The notes: a model not told the origin generated them from the sequence alone. Positions 59,901 to 62,376 are shown, numbered from the stretch's first letter. The stretch: DNA of 64,000 nt from Acholoe squamosa (GCA_949317995.1 OX439050.1:4030001-4094000), one strand, 5' to 3'. Translations and numbers: made by a program.

Positions 59901-62376
59901 ATTATAAAGGCAGGTATGGGGCCCTTAAATAGTTAAATGATAAACTAGGACTGACACCAATGGAGATGACGTAACCCCCGTTACGGCCCATTGTAGCTAT
60001 TGTAAGAGTCTGGTGTTCAAATCTGTAAATAATGTACGCCCATTCAAACGACGCCTATTTCACTCTACATGATGCTAAGAGTATCTATAGAGACAGTTAT
60101 ATGAGAGTTAGAGATCACGCTTGAAATTACATTACAAGCATACAGTAGTTGATTTGACCTACCAAATATCAAAAAGAAAAGAAGAAGAGGATTTAGCTAT
60201 CTGTTATATCTGTACATGAATATATCATCCTTTTCCTATTATTCCTTTAAGGTCTAATAATGGATGCCTTAATGCATCATGCCCATGAGCAGTCATCATG
60301 ATACATGAATGCAGCCCTGGTGAGTAACTCACCAGGGCTGCATTCATGTATCACACCCATCCTATGGGGTTGATACATGAGTAGCAGGCTTGGCGTGATA
60401 CACGAATGCATGAGTGCACCATTGGAGACCACTAGAGCTACTCTTCTCTTATTCGTTGGTCATTTATAAAGGGTATAGTACTCAGAGATCAGAAACCCGA
60501 ATTTAATAATAAATAATAAAAGCAATAGTAAAGACAAACGGATTTGTAGTTCTCCAAAGAAGATAAAAGAAAGAATAAATAAAAGAAAGCCGTACACACT
60601 GTAGAACACCTACAGCATGACGGGGGTCCGGCACGGTAGCCCGGGGGTGGGAGGGCACTGAGTCTTTGATTGGTGGTACCCGCTGCGAAACTACAGCCAC
60701 CCCCCCCCCTTTCTGCAAAACCACAGCACCTTTAAATATAGCTCAATTTTTACAGCCCCCCTTTTTTGAAGCAGTCTGCTAACAACCCCCCTTTTTGGGG
60801 CCCTTTTCCATGTAAATCAAGGTTCTTTGACAATGATACTCAGGCATTTCACAGCCCTGGAGTGATAACATGGATTATTCAAGTTACTTCCCTTCCATGC
60901 AAGGCATAAAAGGTATTAACAGCCGCCTAATCTCAAAATGTAATTTAGCTAACAGCCCCCCTTCTGCGGGGTCAGTACCGCAGTTGGTACCCAAACTGAG
61001 GCTCAGTGCCCCCCCCCCCAGTATAATAGTGCATGTGTCCCTATGATAAATGAGCCTCTGACACCAGCCGATATCTATCACATCTAACCCTCCTACACCA
61101 CATGTATAGAGCTGTATAGACTTAAGACTAGAGTACAGGTGGTCCTTATAACACAGTGAGTGCACATGGAGTCTATCAATACCAGATGGCACCCACCATA
61201 ACGCACCAACCAGTTACAGTAAAATACTCACAAAGGGCTCCCCCTTATTATTTTGAAGATTGAATTTGTAGTTTCTTGCTACATGCATGTAATGGTTCTT
61301 TGTATAAACCTCTATCCAATTCCTTAGGTTTCCCTTTGCCCAATAGAAAGGGACGGCTTTTTACTTTTAGCATACACTTACAGTATTGTGTCTTTTTACA
61401 GGGCTTACCCTATCAATAAACCCACAGCTAGCCCCATAGGTCAGTCTTTAATAAGGCCAAATAACGAAAAGGTTTGTTTCCAGTAACCCGACCGACCCTA
61501 GCAAAACAGGGGCAAAAAAAATACTTTTTTTATGATTTTGAAGGATTTTTACTCATTTTTTTCACATTTTAAAGAATCTTTTGAGGATTTTTCTGGTACC
61601 CTTTTCGTGGTCTTCCCCCCTCTCACGGTTGTCATTTTACCATCATTATTTTACAATGAAATCAAAGAATTTGATACATCCTTTGATATGTGCCCTAACA
61701 TTTCCTATGTAAATGTAAAAAAAAAATAAGAAAAAAAATCCGACCGACCCTTCTATTTCAAGTCATGTTACTGGAAACACACCTTTATTTCTTTTTTGGC
61801 CTAACAGGGCCTGTCAACCTACCTAGCTACATATTACAAGTACTTGAAATGCACAATGCTGTACCTAAGTAGGACTTCGCAGCATTGAAAAAGAAATCAA
61901 AATGATCCTTTTTTTTTAAGTTTGGGTTATGGTGATTTGATATACTCTGTTGCAGTGCTGTAGCAACAATTGTGGTGGAATTGGTAATCGATAGATGACT
62001 GCCTTACAACTTAATTGATAAAACATGACAGGTGCTCCTTCTGCACTCTAGACATCATTGATTAAGTGTGAGAGGGGGGTAATGGGCCGGGGTAGCCTAA
62101 CAAGATATCCCCAAGTGATCTACCTGAGAGGTCTAGCTACGACCAACAACTGGATTGTCCTTCACACGTGGGCCTATACAGTGCACAGCATTGAGTCCCC
62201 AGGGATTGAGTCACAAAATCAGCTACAAAGAGAAATAGAAAACAAGAAGAGAGAAACCTTTGTTATATAAAACTTTTACTTACCAAACATGTCCCAGTGA
62301 ATCCCAGCAGTAGTAACCAAACCACGAGTAGTCTCCTGGTCTTCACAGAGCTCCCTCCAGTACTCCGCACCTCCAT
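1113..62376 (-). CDS. SRCR(6)-EGF(5)-transmembrane receptor, 30 coding exons, 987 aa
   Basis: Complete gene model assembled by hand; listed exons join with GT/AG introns and consistent phase to 2,964 nt without an internal stop. Order: signal peptide (residues 1-31), linker 32-45, SRCR1 46-145, SRCR2 165-263, SRCR3 281-381, SRCR4 400-499, SRCR5 517-621, SRCR6 640-740, EGF1-5 741-931, stalk and one transmembrane helix near 967-987. A cell-surface scavenger, adhesion or pattern-recognition role is inferred from the SRCR and EGF families; no ligand can be deduced. Each SRCR is about 100 aa, the normal family length, and is encoded by two exons, as in group A SRCR domains. Domain modules have symmetric phase-1 boundaries, typical of exon-shuffled extracellular proteins. 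The 5' UTR is not defined. The 3' end may continue beyond the window (see exon 30). I recognise no named orthologue. Confidence 0.9.
1715..1951. mobile_element. ACCGTAA-ended MITE
   Basis: Terminal inverted repeats ACCGTAAACTCCCGCGTATA and GGGAGATTACGGT, with several internal GTCTTATACG words in both orientations. It interrupts one copy of the duplicated intron segment at about 1640-2128, so it postdates or differentiates that duplication. Confidence 0.8.
2086..2128 (-). pseudogene. Decayed duplicate of the exon 29 donor end
   Basis: GTAAGTATAC with the upstream GTGAAGTCAAAT repeats the 3' end of exon 29, then degenerates. It lies in a direct duplication (about 1956-2128 against 2203-2402) that includes intron sequence. 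Confidence 0.65.
2344..2460 (-). CDS. Exon 29: EGF-like domain 5 (calcium-binding type)
   Basis: 117 nt, residues 893-931, one codon longer than its four sisters. [10 protein letters not shown] start, CLDGNNW motif, six cysteines. Donor GTAAGT. The donor and adjoining exon end are duplicated and decayed at 2086-2128. Confidence 0.88.
2781..2894 (-). CDS. Exon 28: EGF-like domain 4 (calcium-binding type)
   Basis: 114 nt, residues 855-892. [10 protein letters not shown] start, CRDGINDF motif, six cysteines. Acceptor GTTTCAG, donor GTATGT. Confidence 0.9.
3436..3549 (-). CDS. Exon 27: EGF-like domain 3 (calcium-binding type)
   Basis: 114 nt, residues 817-854. [10 protein letters not shown] start, six cysteines, C-x-D-x4 motif CKDKLNGF. 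Acceptor ATACCAG, donor GTAGGT. Confidence 0.9.
3946..4059 (-). CDS. Exon 26: EGF-like domain 2 (calcium-binding type)
   Basis: 114 nt, residues 779-816. NIDEC start and C-x-D-x4-Y (CVDGVNDY) match the calcium-binding EGF consensus; six cysteines. Donor GTAAGG, acceptor ATTACAG. Confidence 0.9.
4158..4268 (-). pseudogene. Decayed duplicate of EGF exon 25
   Basis: On the minus strand this carries the exon 25 words GAATGTGCGAG/CAGAACAGAG and TGTGTTAACGGC, then skips the NNYTCRC segment and resumes with CTGGGGTCAACTGT. The central deletion breaks the frame and removes two cysteines. The donor has changed from GTAAGT to GTAAAC. It is a tandem exon duplicate that has lost function. Confidence 0.75.
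4277..4390 (-). CDS. Exon 25: EGF-like domain 1
   Basis: 114 nt, phase 1-1, residues 741-778. Begins [12 protein letters not shown] and has six EGF cysteines (745, 750, 756, 765, 767, 776). Position 741 is the splice-made sequon Asn; NYT is a further sequon. It lacks the D-x-D-E calcium motif of the next domain. A decayed copy lies at 4158-4268. Confidence 0.9.
4678..4790. repeat. Inverted repeat with GGGAATAAGGCA ends
   Basis: GGGAATAAGGCATTTGGACATGG... matches CCATGCCCCGTGCCTTATTC inverted; a hairpin MITE-like element 40 bp from the exon 24 donor. Confidence 0.65.
4833..4935 (-). CDS. Exon 24: SRCR6, last third
   Basis: Residues 707-740: [13 protein letters not shown] and [14 protein letters not shown]. 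Acceptor TGTCCAG, donor GTAAGC, ends TGT ACA A. On splicing the A forms the Asn of an NVT sequon with the first EGF exon. Confidence 0.9.
5443..5642 (-). CDS. Exon 23: SRCR6, first two thirds
   Basis: Residues 640-706: [34 protein letters not shown] and TWLDE in a single exon. The intron seen near VAC in the other five domains is absent; this domain is instead split after WLDE (phase 0, donor GTTAGT). At the extra-Cys position it has N648 in an NVS sequon, so it has the six group A cysteines only. Confidence 0.92.
6273..6302 (-). CDS. Exon 22: linker microexon B before SRCR6
   Basis: 30 nt, phase 1-1, acceptor GTTTTAG, donor GTAAGT. Encodes [10 protein letters not shown] (630-639). Confidence 0.75.
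6303..7600. other. Intron sequence, low complexity, no exon seen
   Basis: Between exons 21 and 22. Contains G-runs (6560, 6747, 6784), and about three diverged 60-bp repeats with ATGGCTGGGAAAGGGGTAC around 6985-7150. Open frames here (6451-6939 minus) show no domain and follow the G/C runs. Confidence 0.5.
7611..8054. mobile_element. ATACCGTATTTCC-ended MITE
   Basis: 444 bp between ATACCGTATTTCCTCGA and TCGAGGAAATACGGTAT, with several internal ATATAAGCCTG words. Flanks are TATA-rich (CTATATATAG and ATCTATATG). Confidence 0.8.
8333..8356 (-). CDS. Exon 21: linker microexon A after SRCR5
   Basis: 24 nt, phase 1-1, acceptor TTTACAG, donor GTAAAT. Encodes NASSALDC (622-629): sequon N622-A-S and extra cysteine C629. 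Confidence 0.78.
8508..8745. repeat. Three ~93-bp tandem repeats at the exon 20 donor
   Basis: The word CCATAAATCTAGACTTTGG starts near 8508, 8597 and 8692. The third copy runs straight into the GTAAGT donor of exon 20; the corresponding positions of the first two have degenerated. Confidence 0.75.
8742..8946 (-). CDS. Exon 20: SRCR5 C-terminal half
   Basis: Residues 554-621: [20 protein letters not shown], and [12 protein letters not shown]. At 105 aa, SRCR5 is the longest of the six. Donor GTAAGT, acceptor TTATCAG. Both ends lie in tandem duplications: the 5' third of the exon with its acceptor is repeated through 9018-9720, and the donor side borders three ~93-bp repeats (8508-8741). Ends TGT AAA A. 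Confidence 0.9.
8947..10230 (-). repeat. Array of exon 20 5'-end fragments with (GATT)n spacers
   Basis: Between exons 19 and 20. Segments matching the acceptor and about 80 bases of exon 20 recur near 9023-9105, 9170-9272, 9325-9395, 9435-9535 and 9590-9655, separated by (TGAT)n tracts. A unit of about 265 bp holding two fragments is itself duplicated (about 9150-9410 and 9412-9676). The copy at 9023 still reads [20 protein letters not shown] but stops before the WLKDLAC part and has no donor. Weaker traces of the CCACACCCGCTTCTGACTC segment recur to 10230. Confidence 0.85.
10438..10547 (-). CDS. Exon 19: SRCR5 N-terminal half
   Basis: Residues 517-553: [25 protein letters not shown]525 is the extra N-terminal cysteine. 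Phase 0 out at GTAAGT. A fragment of the interspersed palindromic element sits immediately beyond the donor (10340-10425). Confidence 0.9.
10920..10946 (-). CDS. Exon 18: linker microexon B before SRCR5
   Basis: 27 nt, phase 1-1, acceptor TTTTACAG, donor GTAAGT. Encodes KGQPFPPEG (508-516). Confidence 0.78.
11149..11220 (+). tRNA. tRNA-Asp(GTC)-like sequence
   Basis: 72 nt. Acceptor GGGGTCA pairs with TGATCCT (two G-U pairs), discriminator A; D arm GTGT..GCAT; anticodon stem CTGGA/GCCAG with one A-G mismatch and loop ATGTCAT giving anticodon GTC; T arm CCGGG-TTCAAGT-CCCGG perfect. Box A (TGGTGTAATGGTTAGC) and box B (GGTTCAAGTCC) are intact. It is flanked by inverted GGTGGAAATATC and GATATTTTCACC, so it may be part of a SINE- or MITE-like unit rather than a working gene. 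It lies in the intron between exons 17 and 18, on the opposite strand. Confidence 0.5.
11495..11518 (-). CDS. Exon 17: linker microexon A after SRCR4
   Basis: 24 nt, phase 1-1, acceptor TTTCACAG, donor GTGAGT. Encodes NGSGSLDC (500-507): sequon N500-G-S and extra cysteine C507. Confidence 0.78.
12060..12870. repeat. Foldback region with AGCCCTGCGGGGC motifs
   Basis: Arms 12273-12426 and 12454-12610 are near-perfect inverted repeats of about 155 bp around a 27-bp loop; a third partial copy of the left arm lies at 12797-12870. The near-palindrome GCCCTGCGGGGC recurs about nine times in both orientations across the region. Confidence 0.85.
13537..13588. repeat. (CT)n microsatellite
   Basis: Uninterrupted CT dinucleotides, about 25 copies, in the intron beyond exon 16. 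Confidence 0.95.
13741..13800. repeat. 30-bp tandem duplication across the exon 16 donor
   Basis: Two identical 30-bp units (13741-13770 and 13771-13800, up to register) each contain the last exon 16 bases and the ACGTAC (GTACGT on minus) donor, giving two equal donors 30 bp apart. Use of the distal donor would add 30 nt, ten codons, in frame, which would include any stop in the unit. Confidence 0.85.
13793..13982 (-). CDS. Exon 16: SRCR4 C-terminal half
   Basis: Residues 437-499: [31 protein letters not shown]. Acceptor CCTGTAG. The last exon bases and the GTACGT donor are duplicated in a 30-bp tandem repeat (13741-13800), so a second identical donor lies 30 bp further into the intron. Ends TGC TAC A. 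Confidence 0.92.
14356..14465 (-). CDS. Exon 15: SRCR4 N-terminal half
   Basis: Residues 400-436: [25 protein letters not shown]408 is the extra N-terminal cysteine. Phase 0 out at donor GTATGT. Confidence 0.9.
14867..14926 (-). mobile_element. tRNA-like sequence
   Basis: Minus strand has GGAGTAGTGGTTAGCATG (box A) and CCCAGGTTCGATTCCCA (box B). The acceptor stem is not convincing, so probably a tRNA-derived repeat. Similar half-matches lie at 44520-44570 (minus) and 44685-44750 and 47205-47275 (plus). Confidence 0.45.
14940..15005. mobile_element. TTAA-type MITE, right-end fragment
   Basis: Holds GGGCTGTATCCATGCATCAT, GACAACCAATCAGCATG and the GGCCCTTAAA end only; a 5'-truncated copy just upstream of exon 14 in the intron. 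Confidence 0.65.
15048..15077 (-). CDS. Exon 14: linker microexon B before SRCR4
   Basis: 30 nt, phase 1-1, acceptor TTTCCAG, donor GTAGGT. Encodes [10 protein letters not shown] (390-399). Confidence 0.75.
15078..17657. other. Intron between exons 13 and 14: mostly unique, no exon seen
   Basis: No coding motif found. Holds a repeated word TGTGGCACGTACGGTTCC (16417, 16579 with one change, 16770) and a palindromic segment at 17265-17335 (GTGGCGACTCT.. AGAGTCACCGC). Confidence 0.5.
17658..17681 (-). CDS. Exon 13: linker microexon A after SRCR3
   Basis: 24 nt, phase 1-1, acceptor ATTGCAG, donor GTAAGT. Encodes NTTERVNC (382-389): sequon N382-T-T and extra cysteine C389. Confidence 0.78.
17845..18081. 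mobile_element. ACCGTAA-ended MITE, second copy
   Basis: Same length class and interior as 1715-1951, including AAATGCATGTGCTAAGTTTG; ends GGAGTTTACGGTA. Confidence 0.8.
18176..18277. mobile_element. TTAA-type MITE, right half, next to exon 12
   Basis: AATGAAGTGCTGGCGAGC to CAGTCCTTTAAGGGTTG; ends about 20 bp from the exon 12 donor. Confidence 0.7.
18296..18490 (-). CDS. Exon 12: SRCR3 C-terminal half
   Basis: Residues 317-381: [20 protein letters not shown], and [13 protein letters not shown]. The usual GH.ED motif is replaced by CDHNKD, also seen in SRCR5. An additional sequon NCT lies inside the domain. Ends TGC TCC A. Confidence 0.9.
19191..19298 (-). CDS. Exon 11: SRCR3 N-terminal half
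   Basis: Residues 281-316: [25 protein letters not shown]289 is the extra N-terminal cysteine. Donor GTAGGA, phase 1 out, splitting the codon after DNTDA. Confidence 0.9.
20317..20343 (-). CDS. Exon 10: linker microexon B before SRCR3
   Basis: 27 nt, phase 1-1, long pyrimidine tract at the acceptor, donor GTGAGC. Encodes HGQKIPGDG (272-280). Confidence 0.78.
20499..20522 (-). CDS. Exon 9: linker microexon A after SRCR2
   Basis: 24 nt, phase 1-1, donor GTGAGT. Encodes NSTATVDC (264-271): sequon N264-S-T and extra cysteine C271. Confidence 0.78.
20943..21146 (-). CDS. Exon 8: SRCR2 C-terminal part
   Basis: Residues 196-263: [19 protein letters not shown], and [14 protein letters not shown], with all expected cysteines and no C4. 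Acceptor TTAACAG, donor GTACGT. Ends TGT TTT A, giving the Asn of the next exon on splicing. Confidence 0.92.
21383..21620. mobile_element. MITE with AATAAGCGCAC inverted ends
   Basis: ACCGTATTCGTTCTAATAAG at the left matches CTTATTAGAATGAACATGGT at the right in inverted orientation; AT-rich interior without coding potential. Confidence 0.75.
21740..21832 (-). CDS. Exon 7: SRCR2 N-terminal part
   Basis: Residues 165-195, NLRLADGTC start, GRLEIF and [10 protein letters not shown]173 is the extra N-terminal cysteine. It ends in phase 1 shortly after the WGTIC motif, several codons earlier than the corresponding intron of SRCR1, 4 and 5. Confidence 0.9.
22080..22109 (-). CDS. Exon 6: linker microexon B before SRCR2
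   Basis: 30 nt, phase 1-1, acceptor TTTCCAG, donor GTAAGC. Encodes [10 protein letters not shown] (155-164), a polar spacer. Skippable in frame. Confidence 0.75.
22143..22262. mobile_element. TTAA-type MITE fragment
   Basis: TGCATGAATGCATCATG and GGTCGGCATGATGCACCAA words in the intron between exons 5 and 6, without recognisable termini. Confidence 0.6.
22516..22542 (-). CDS. Exon 5: linker microexon A after SRCR1
   Basis: 27 nt, phase 1-1, acceptor TTTTCAG, donor GTAAGT. Encodes NGTRKEYCP (146-154): sequon N146-G-T and the extra linker cysteine C153. It can be skipped without changing frame. Confidence 0.8.
22693..22879 (-). CDS. Exon 4: SRCR1 C-terminal half
   Basis: Residues 84-145, starting VACGELGF and continuing with PIWLDEVGC and the C-terminal motif [12 protein letters not shown]. 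It lacks the second cysteine (C4) that group B domains have after the ELG motif. It ends TGT TTT A in phase 1; the A supplies the first base of the sequon Asn in exon 5. The acceptor and first nine exon bases are the source of the 35-bp array at 22880-23870. Confidence 0.92.
22866..23875. repeat. 35-bp minisatellite containing the exon 4 acceptor
   Basis: About 26 units of 33-37 bp, consensus words GCCACCTAGGGGGAATAAA and CTATAGTTATGGACAT on plus. Read on minus, each unit has CCCCCTAG/GTGGCATGT, the acceptor and first nine bases of exon 4 (VAC codons). A sequence of about 95 bp with a T-run (23647-23740) interrupts it. Confidence 0.9.
24678..24790 (-). CDS. Exon 3: SRCR1 N-terminal half
   Basis: Residues 46-83, opening with ALRLV and containing GRLEIY and the SRCR hallmark WGTVCND. 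C55 is the extra N-terminal cysteine (position C1 of group B SRCR domains). Phase 1 in, phase 0 out, donor GTAAGT. The acceptor (TTTTAATTAAG) has a weak pyrimidine tract, the poorest acceptor in the gene. Confidence 0.88.
25232..25274 (-). CDS. Exon 2: proline-rich N-terminal linker
   Basis: 43 nt, acceptor TTTTACAG, donor GTAGGT, phase 0 in and phase 1 out. Encodes [14 protein letters not shown] (residues 32-45), a Pro/Val-rich spacer between the signal peptide and SRCR1. It carries no cysteine, unlike the linkers between the later SRCR domains. Confidence 0.8.
25715..25922. mobile_element. Inverted relative of the ATGTCACATGTC element
   Basis: GGTGTGGACCACTAAAATCG at the left and CCATCCACACCC at the right, with four GACATGGTGACATG-type units between. 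Confidence 0.65.
26160..26345 (-). mobile_element. tRNA-like repeat, copy 1
   Basis: Minus strand reads CCCTGTGGCGCAATGTATAG (box A-like) and GGTTCGACCCC (box B). The same unit, with shared flanking sequence (TCTGTGATT.TG.GTGCTTTT), recurs at 26880-27180 and partly inverted at 27360-27410. Confidence 0.55.
26473..26620 (+). mobile_element. tRNA-derived SINE with 18-bp target-site duplication
   Basis: GCCGGGCGCCGAGGTGTG occurs at 26473-26490 and 26603-26620, flanking a 112-bp insert that begins with a tRNA-like head (GGTCTAGTGGTTAGCG box A, GACGAGTCCCGGTCCGGGC near box B). A T-run follows the head. Confidence 0.65.
26758..26874. repeat. Hairpin element
   Basis: Arms carry CGGGCACCTCATTCAGTGTA and TACACTGAATGAGGTGCCCG, exact inverted repeats around a CGTGGGCCACG centre. 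Confidence 0.8.
26880..27180 (-). mobile_element. tRNA-like repeat, copy 2
   Basis: Homologous to 26085-26345: CAGTCCCTGTGGCGCAATGC on minus and GGGTTCGACCCC. Marks a diverged segmental duplication or two insertions of one family. Confidence 0.55.
27461..27590. repeat. Hairpin element
   Basis: TTAATGGATAATTCATGA and TCATGAATTATCCATTAA flank AAAGGATAATTAAACTCG / CGTTTAATTATCCTTTG; nearly perfect 60-bp arms. Confidence 0.8.
28670..28822. repeat. Dispersed 150-bp repeat, copy 1 of 3
   Basis: Shares GATTCCTTGTACCTC.GTACTGCCACCTGG, GGTTCACTGCAATAC-like and CACTGTTCAGTTTTAC with 43610-43760 and 58230-58386. CTTGTAAAA and TTTTACAAGG make its second half a hairpin. Confidence 0.7.
29736..29925. repeat. 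GACA/GA-rich simple repeat
   Basis: Irregular AGACAGACAGAGAGA tracts; a shorter one lies at 28826-28900. Long frames on the other strand (LSLSVC-type) are repeat artefacts. Confidence 0.85.
30385..30634. mobile_element. TTAA-type palindromic MITE, near full length
   Basis: GGCCGCTAATGCAGGAGTGC to GCCGCCCTTAAAGGGTTA, with both internal TTCATTGG hairpins intact. The left terminus proper (TTAACCCTTTGAAGGCCGCT) lies at 30213, separated by 170 bp of unrelated sequence, suggesting an insertion into the element. Confidence 0.75.
31378..31636. repeat. Palindromic MITE-like element
   Basis: CACTGAGAAAATCATCTCAC against GTAAGATCTTTTTTCTCAGTG at the ends, with inverted TCTAGATCCAGACTC and TTTGAGACTCA.CCTGATCCTTG blocks inside. 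Confidence 0.75.
32036..32146. repeat. Hairpin element
   Basis: AAAGATGAACTCTGATTAGTTTGAGC against GCTCAAACTAATCATCGTTCATCTTT, TTTCTTCACTCACGGG at the apex. Confidence 0.75.
32500..32905. repeat. TCTG/TCTC simple repeat ending in (CT)n
   Basis: Mixed CTGT and CTCT tetramers giving way to pure CT at about 32846-32899. A 50-bp stretch around 32607-32647 (ATGACCACAGGACATCCAGC) duplicates 32388-32440. Confidence 0.85.
33221..33371. mobile_element. 151-bp perfect-ended MITE
   Basis: Termini TTAAAGGCAAACACTACCCT and AGGGTAGTGTTTGCCTTTAA are exact inverted repeats, with TTAA at both extremities. Its clean ends suggest recent insertion. Confidence 0.85.
33650..33792. repeat. Hairpin element
   Basis: AATGATTAGACTTGAACTCG.TGGCTTCA against TGAAGCCAACTAGTTCAAGACTAATCATT, with a GATAGAAGCAT/ATGCTTCTATC inner pair. 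Confidence 0.75.
36513..36770. mobile_element. Element of ATGTCACATGTC repeats with GGGTGTGGA ends
   Basis: Internally repetitive (ATGTCACATGTCGATTTTAA), bounded by GGGTGTGGATGG and TGGTCCACACCC. An inverted relative lies at 25715-25922. Confidence 0.65.
37380..39000. repeat. CAGT/CAAT/CTGT array with 44-bp higher-order unit
   Basis: Tetranucleotide repeats organised, between about 37,900 and 38,870, into units of 44 bp (eleven tetramers) with CTGTCTGTATATCTGTCTGT once per unit and occasional four-base-longer variants. Two overlapping frames of about 380 codons arise because a four-base period without stops is open for long distances. Confidence 0.9.
39764..40005. mobile_element. TTAA-type palindromic MITE
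   Basis: Contains CAGGGCTGCATTCATGCATC, CATGATGCTCCAATGAAGTA and the AGTCCTTAGAGGGGT end; the last 24 bases before the end are duplicated (CATGATGCACTTTTGCATCA twice). Confidence 0.7.
40295..40560. repeat. GGAA/GGAG/GGAC purine tract
   Basis: Successive blocks of GGAAG, GGAGG, GGACG and GGATG repeats. The 204-codon minus frame through it is a Pro/Ser low-complexity artefact. Confidence 0.9.
41537..42014. mobile_element. Palindromic element with another MITE nested inside
   Basis: Outer inverted repeats: CAAGACAATCTGGTCTGG at the left, CCAGACCAGGGTGTCTTG at the right, each with CAATTTG and a CACTACTGTCTATG/CATAGACAGTAGGGCC pair. The inner ACCGTAA-ended MITE occupies 41621-41882. Confidence 0.75.
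41621..41882. mobile_element. ACCGTAA-ended MITE, nested copy
   Basis: ACCGTAATCTCCCGCATATA to GGGAGATTACGGTA. The interior resembles 42989-43285 (TTTTAGTTC.TCCTGGATC, AATCCATTCAGTAGAA) rather than the 1715 type. Confidence 0.8.
42541..42690. mobile_element. TTAA-type MITE, 150-bp deletion derivative with both ends
   Basis: The cleanest copy: TTAACCCTTTAAGGGCCGCT at the left and AGCGGGCTTTAAAGGGTTAA at the right. TTAA flanks with CCC..GGG termini are what piggyBac-type elements show; that assignment is inference from the ends alone. Confidence 0.85.
42776..42960. mobile_element. MITE with GTATAAGCGCC inverted ends
   Basis: Left CTTGTATAAGCGCC, right GGCGCTTATACAGGTCAATA; internal GCGCTTATTCAAGACC repeated. 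A relative lies at 48902-49087. Confidence 0.7.
42989..43285. mobile_element. ACCGTAA-ended MITE
   Basis: ACCGTAATCTCCCGCGTATA to CGAGACATTACGGTA, close relative of the copy at 41621-41882. Confidence 0.8.
43610..43760. repeat. Dispersed 150-bp repeat, copy 2 of 3
   Basis: AAAGTTGCCAGAG start, CTTGTAAAAACTACAGTGGT and CAGTTTTACAAGGAGCCC. Best-preserved hairpin of the three. Confidence 0.7.
43911..44030. mobile_element. TTAA-type MITE, left part
   Basis: TTAACCCTTTATACTCC start, then CATCATGCCCATTGGC and AGGGCTACATATATGCATC; the right terminus is missing. Confidence 0.65.
46133..46260. mobile_element. TTAA-type MITE, right half
   Basis: GAATGCAGCCCTGGTGAGTT and its inverted partner CACCAGGGCTGCATCCATGC, ending AGTCCTTATAGGGTTAA. 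Confidence 0.7.
47377..48083. repeat. 26-bp tandem array, about 27 copies
   Basis: Unit AAACACTGGTTAGTAAGCTT + ACCATC with T/C and A/G variants (CATCAAA or CGTTAAA). Contains the palindrome GTAAGCTTAC. On minus the unit reads GGTAAGC..TACTAACCAG, resembling a donor, a branch point and an acceptor. Confidence 0.95.
48100..48300. mobile_element. TTAA-type MITE fragment between two satellites
   Basis: Contains GCATGATGCATCAATGAAGT, CACTTCATTGGAGCATCATG and AGGGCTGCATTCGTACATCA. It directly follows the 26-bp array and precedes the 30-bp array. Confidence 0.7.
48902..49087. mobile_element. MITE with GTATAAGCGCC inverted ends, second copy
   Basis: CCTGTATAAGCGCCGGG to GGCGCTTATACAGACCAATA, with internal TTGAATAAGCGC words. 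Confidence 0.7.
49472..56307. repeat. 6.8-kb satellite, 30-bp unit (27- and 29-bp variants), about 230 copies
   Basis: Unit words GATGCACCAATGATGTGCTG and GTAGGGGCAT; variants GTGCAGG/GTGCTGG, CAATGGTG, CAATGAAG, and shortened GGTAGGCATG. The CAATGAAGTGCTGG variant, identical to the TTAA-type MITE, is rare on the left and common from about 55,400 to the right end. Multi-unit blocks of about 117 bp recur around 52.2-53.5 kb. Confidence 0.97.
56330..56617. mobile_element. TTAA-type MITE remnant between the 30-bp and 48-bp arrays
   Basis: Carries GGTCGGCATGATGCACCAAT, CACTTCATTTGTTTATCATG and a first GCTGCATTGGTGCATCATGA, the seed word of the 48-bp array, and ends AACGTGTTAA. Confidence 0.65.
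56640..57715. repeat. 48-bp tandem array, about 22 copies
   Basis: Unit GCATTGGTGCATCATGACGA + CCAAGGAATGACCTGGAGGT + ATCATGCT. Left copies are more diverged (ATCTGG, AAAGGAATAA), right copies nearly identical. Open frames on both strands come from the unit length being a multiple of three. Confidence 0.97.
58230..58386. repeat. Dispersed 150-bp repeat, copy 3 of 3
   Basis: TAAAGTTGCCAGAGCCCCAT to TTCAGTTTTACAAGGA, between the 48-bp and 31-bp arrays. Confidence 0.7.
58804..59888. repeat. 31-bp tandem array, about 35 copies
   Basis: Unit GGCCGCCAGGGCCGCATTCA + TGCATCATGAC, variants CATCCATG and GGGATGCATTC. The first unit reads CACCAGGGCTGCATTCATGC, the TTAA-type MITE word, so the MITE-to-satellite transition is visible at the left edge. 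It ends in GACGGCCAATGGGCATGATG, again MITE sequence. Confidence 0.97.
60245..60425. mobile_element. TTAA-type MITE copy
   Basis: CTTTAAGGTCTAATAATG start, GAATGCAGCCCTGGTGAG with inverted partner CACCAGGGCTGCATTCATG. About eight further fragments (for example 10340-10425, 25926-26036, 27973-28040, 28383-28476, 34488-34575, 44147-44260, 45010-45110, 58663-58803) are not listed separately. Confidence 0.65.
61471..61786. mobile_element. MITE with TTACTGGAAAC ends
   Basis: GTTTGTTTCCAGTAACCCGA..CCGACCC at the left against CCGACCGACCC..GTTACTGGAAACACACC at the right. One terminus of the same family also occurs at 44875-44933. Confidence 0.75.
62284..62376 (-). CDS. Exon 1: start codon and signal peptide
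   Basis: Encodes residues 1-31, ending in phase 0 at a perfect GTAAGT donor. A basic start (K12, R14, R15) is followed by a hydrophobic core [11 protein letters not shown] (16-26) and small residues TGTCL, a textbook signal peptide with cleavage near 28-32. The start codon lies in ACACCATGG, a strong Kozak context (A at -3, G at +4), and an in-frame TAA lies four codons upstream, so no longer N-terminus is possible unless a splice acceptor intervenes. It joins exon 2 directly in phase 0 across an intron of about 37 kb. Confidence 0.85.

Larger units (their letters stand above)
25275..62283 (-). other. Intron 1, about 37 kb, satellite-rich
   Basis: GTAAGT donor after exon 1, TTTTACAG acceptor before exon 2. 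I found no SRCR, EGF or other recognisable exon inside. It contains all of the listed repeats between 25.3 and 62.3 kb; the four large arrays total about 9.7 kb. Confidence 0.7.
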
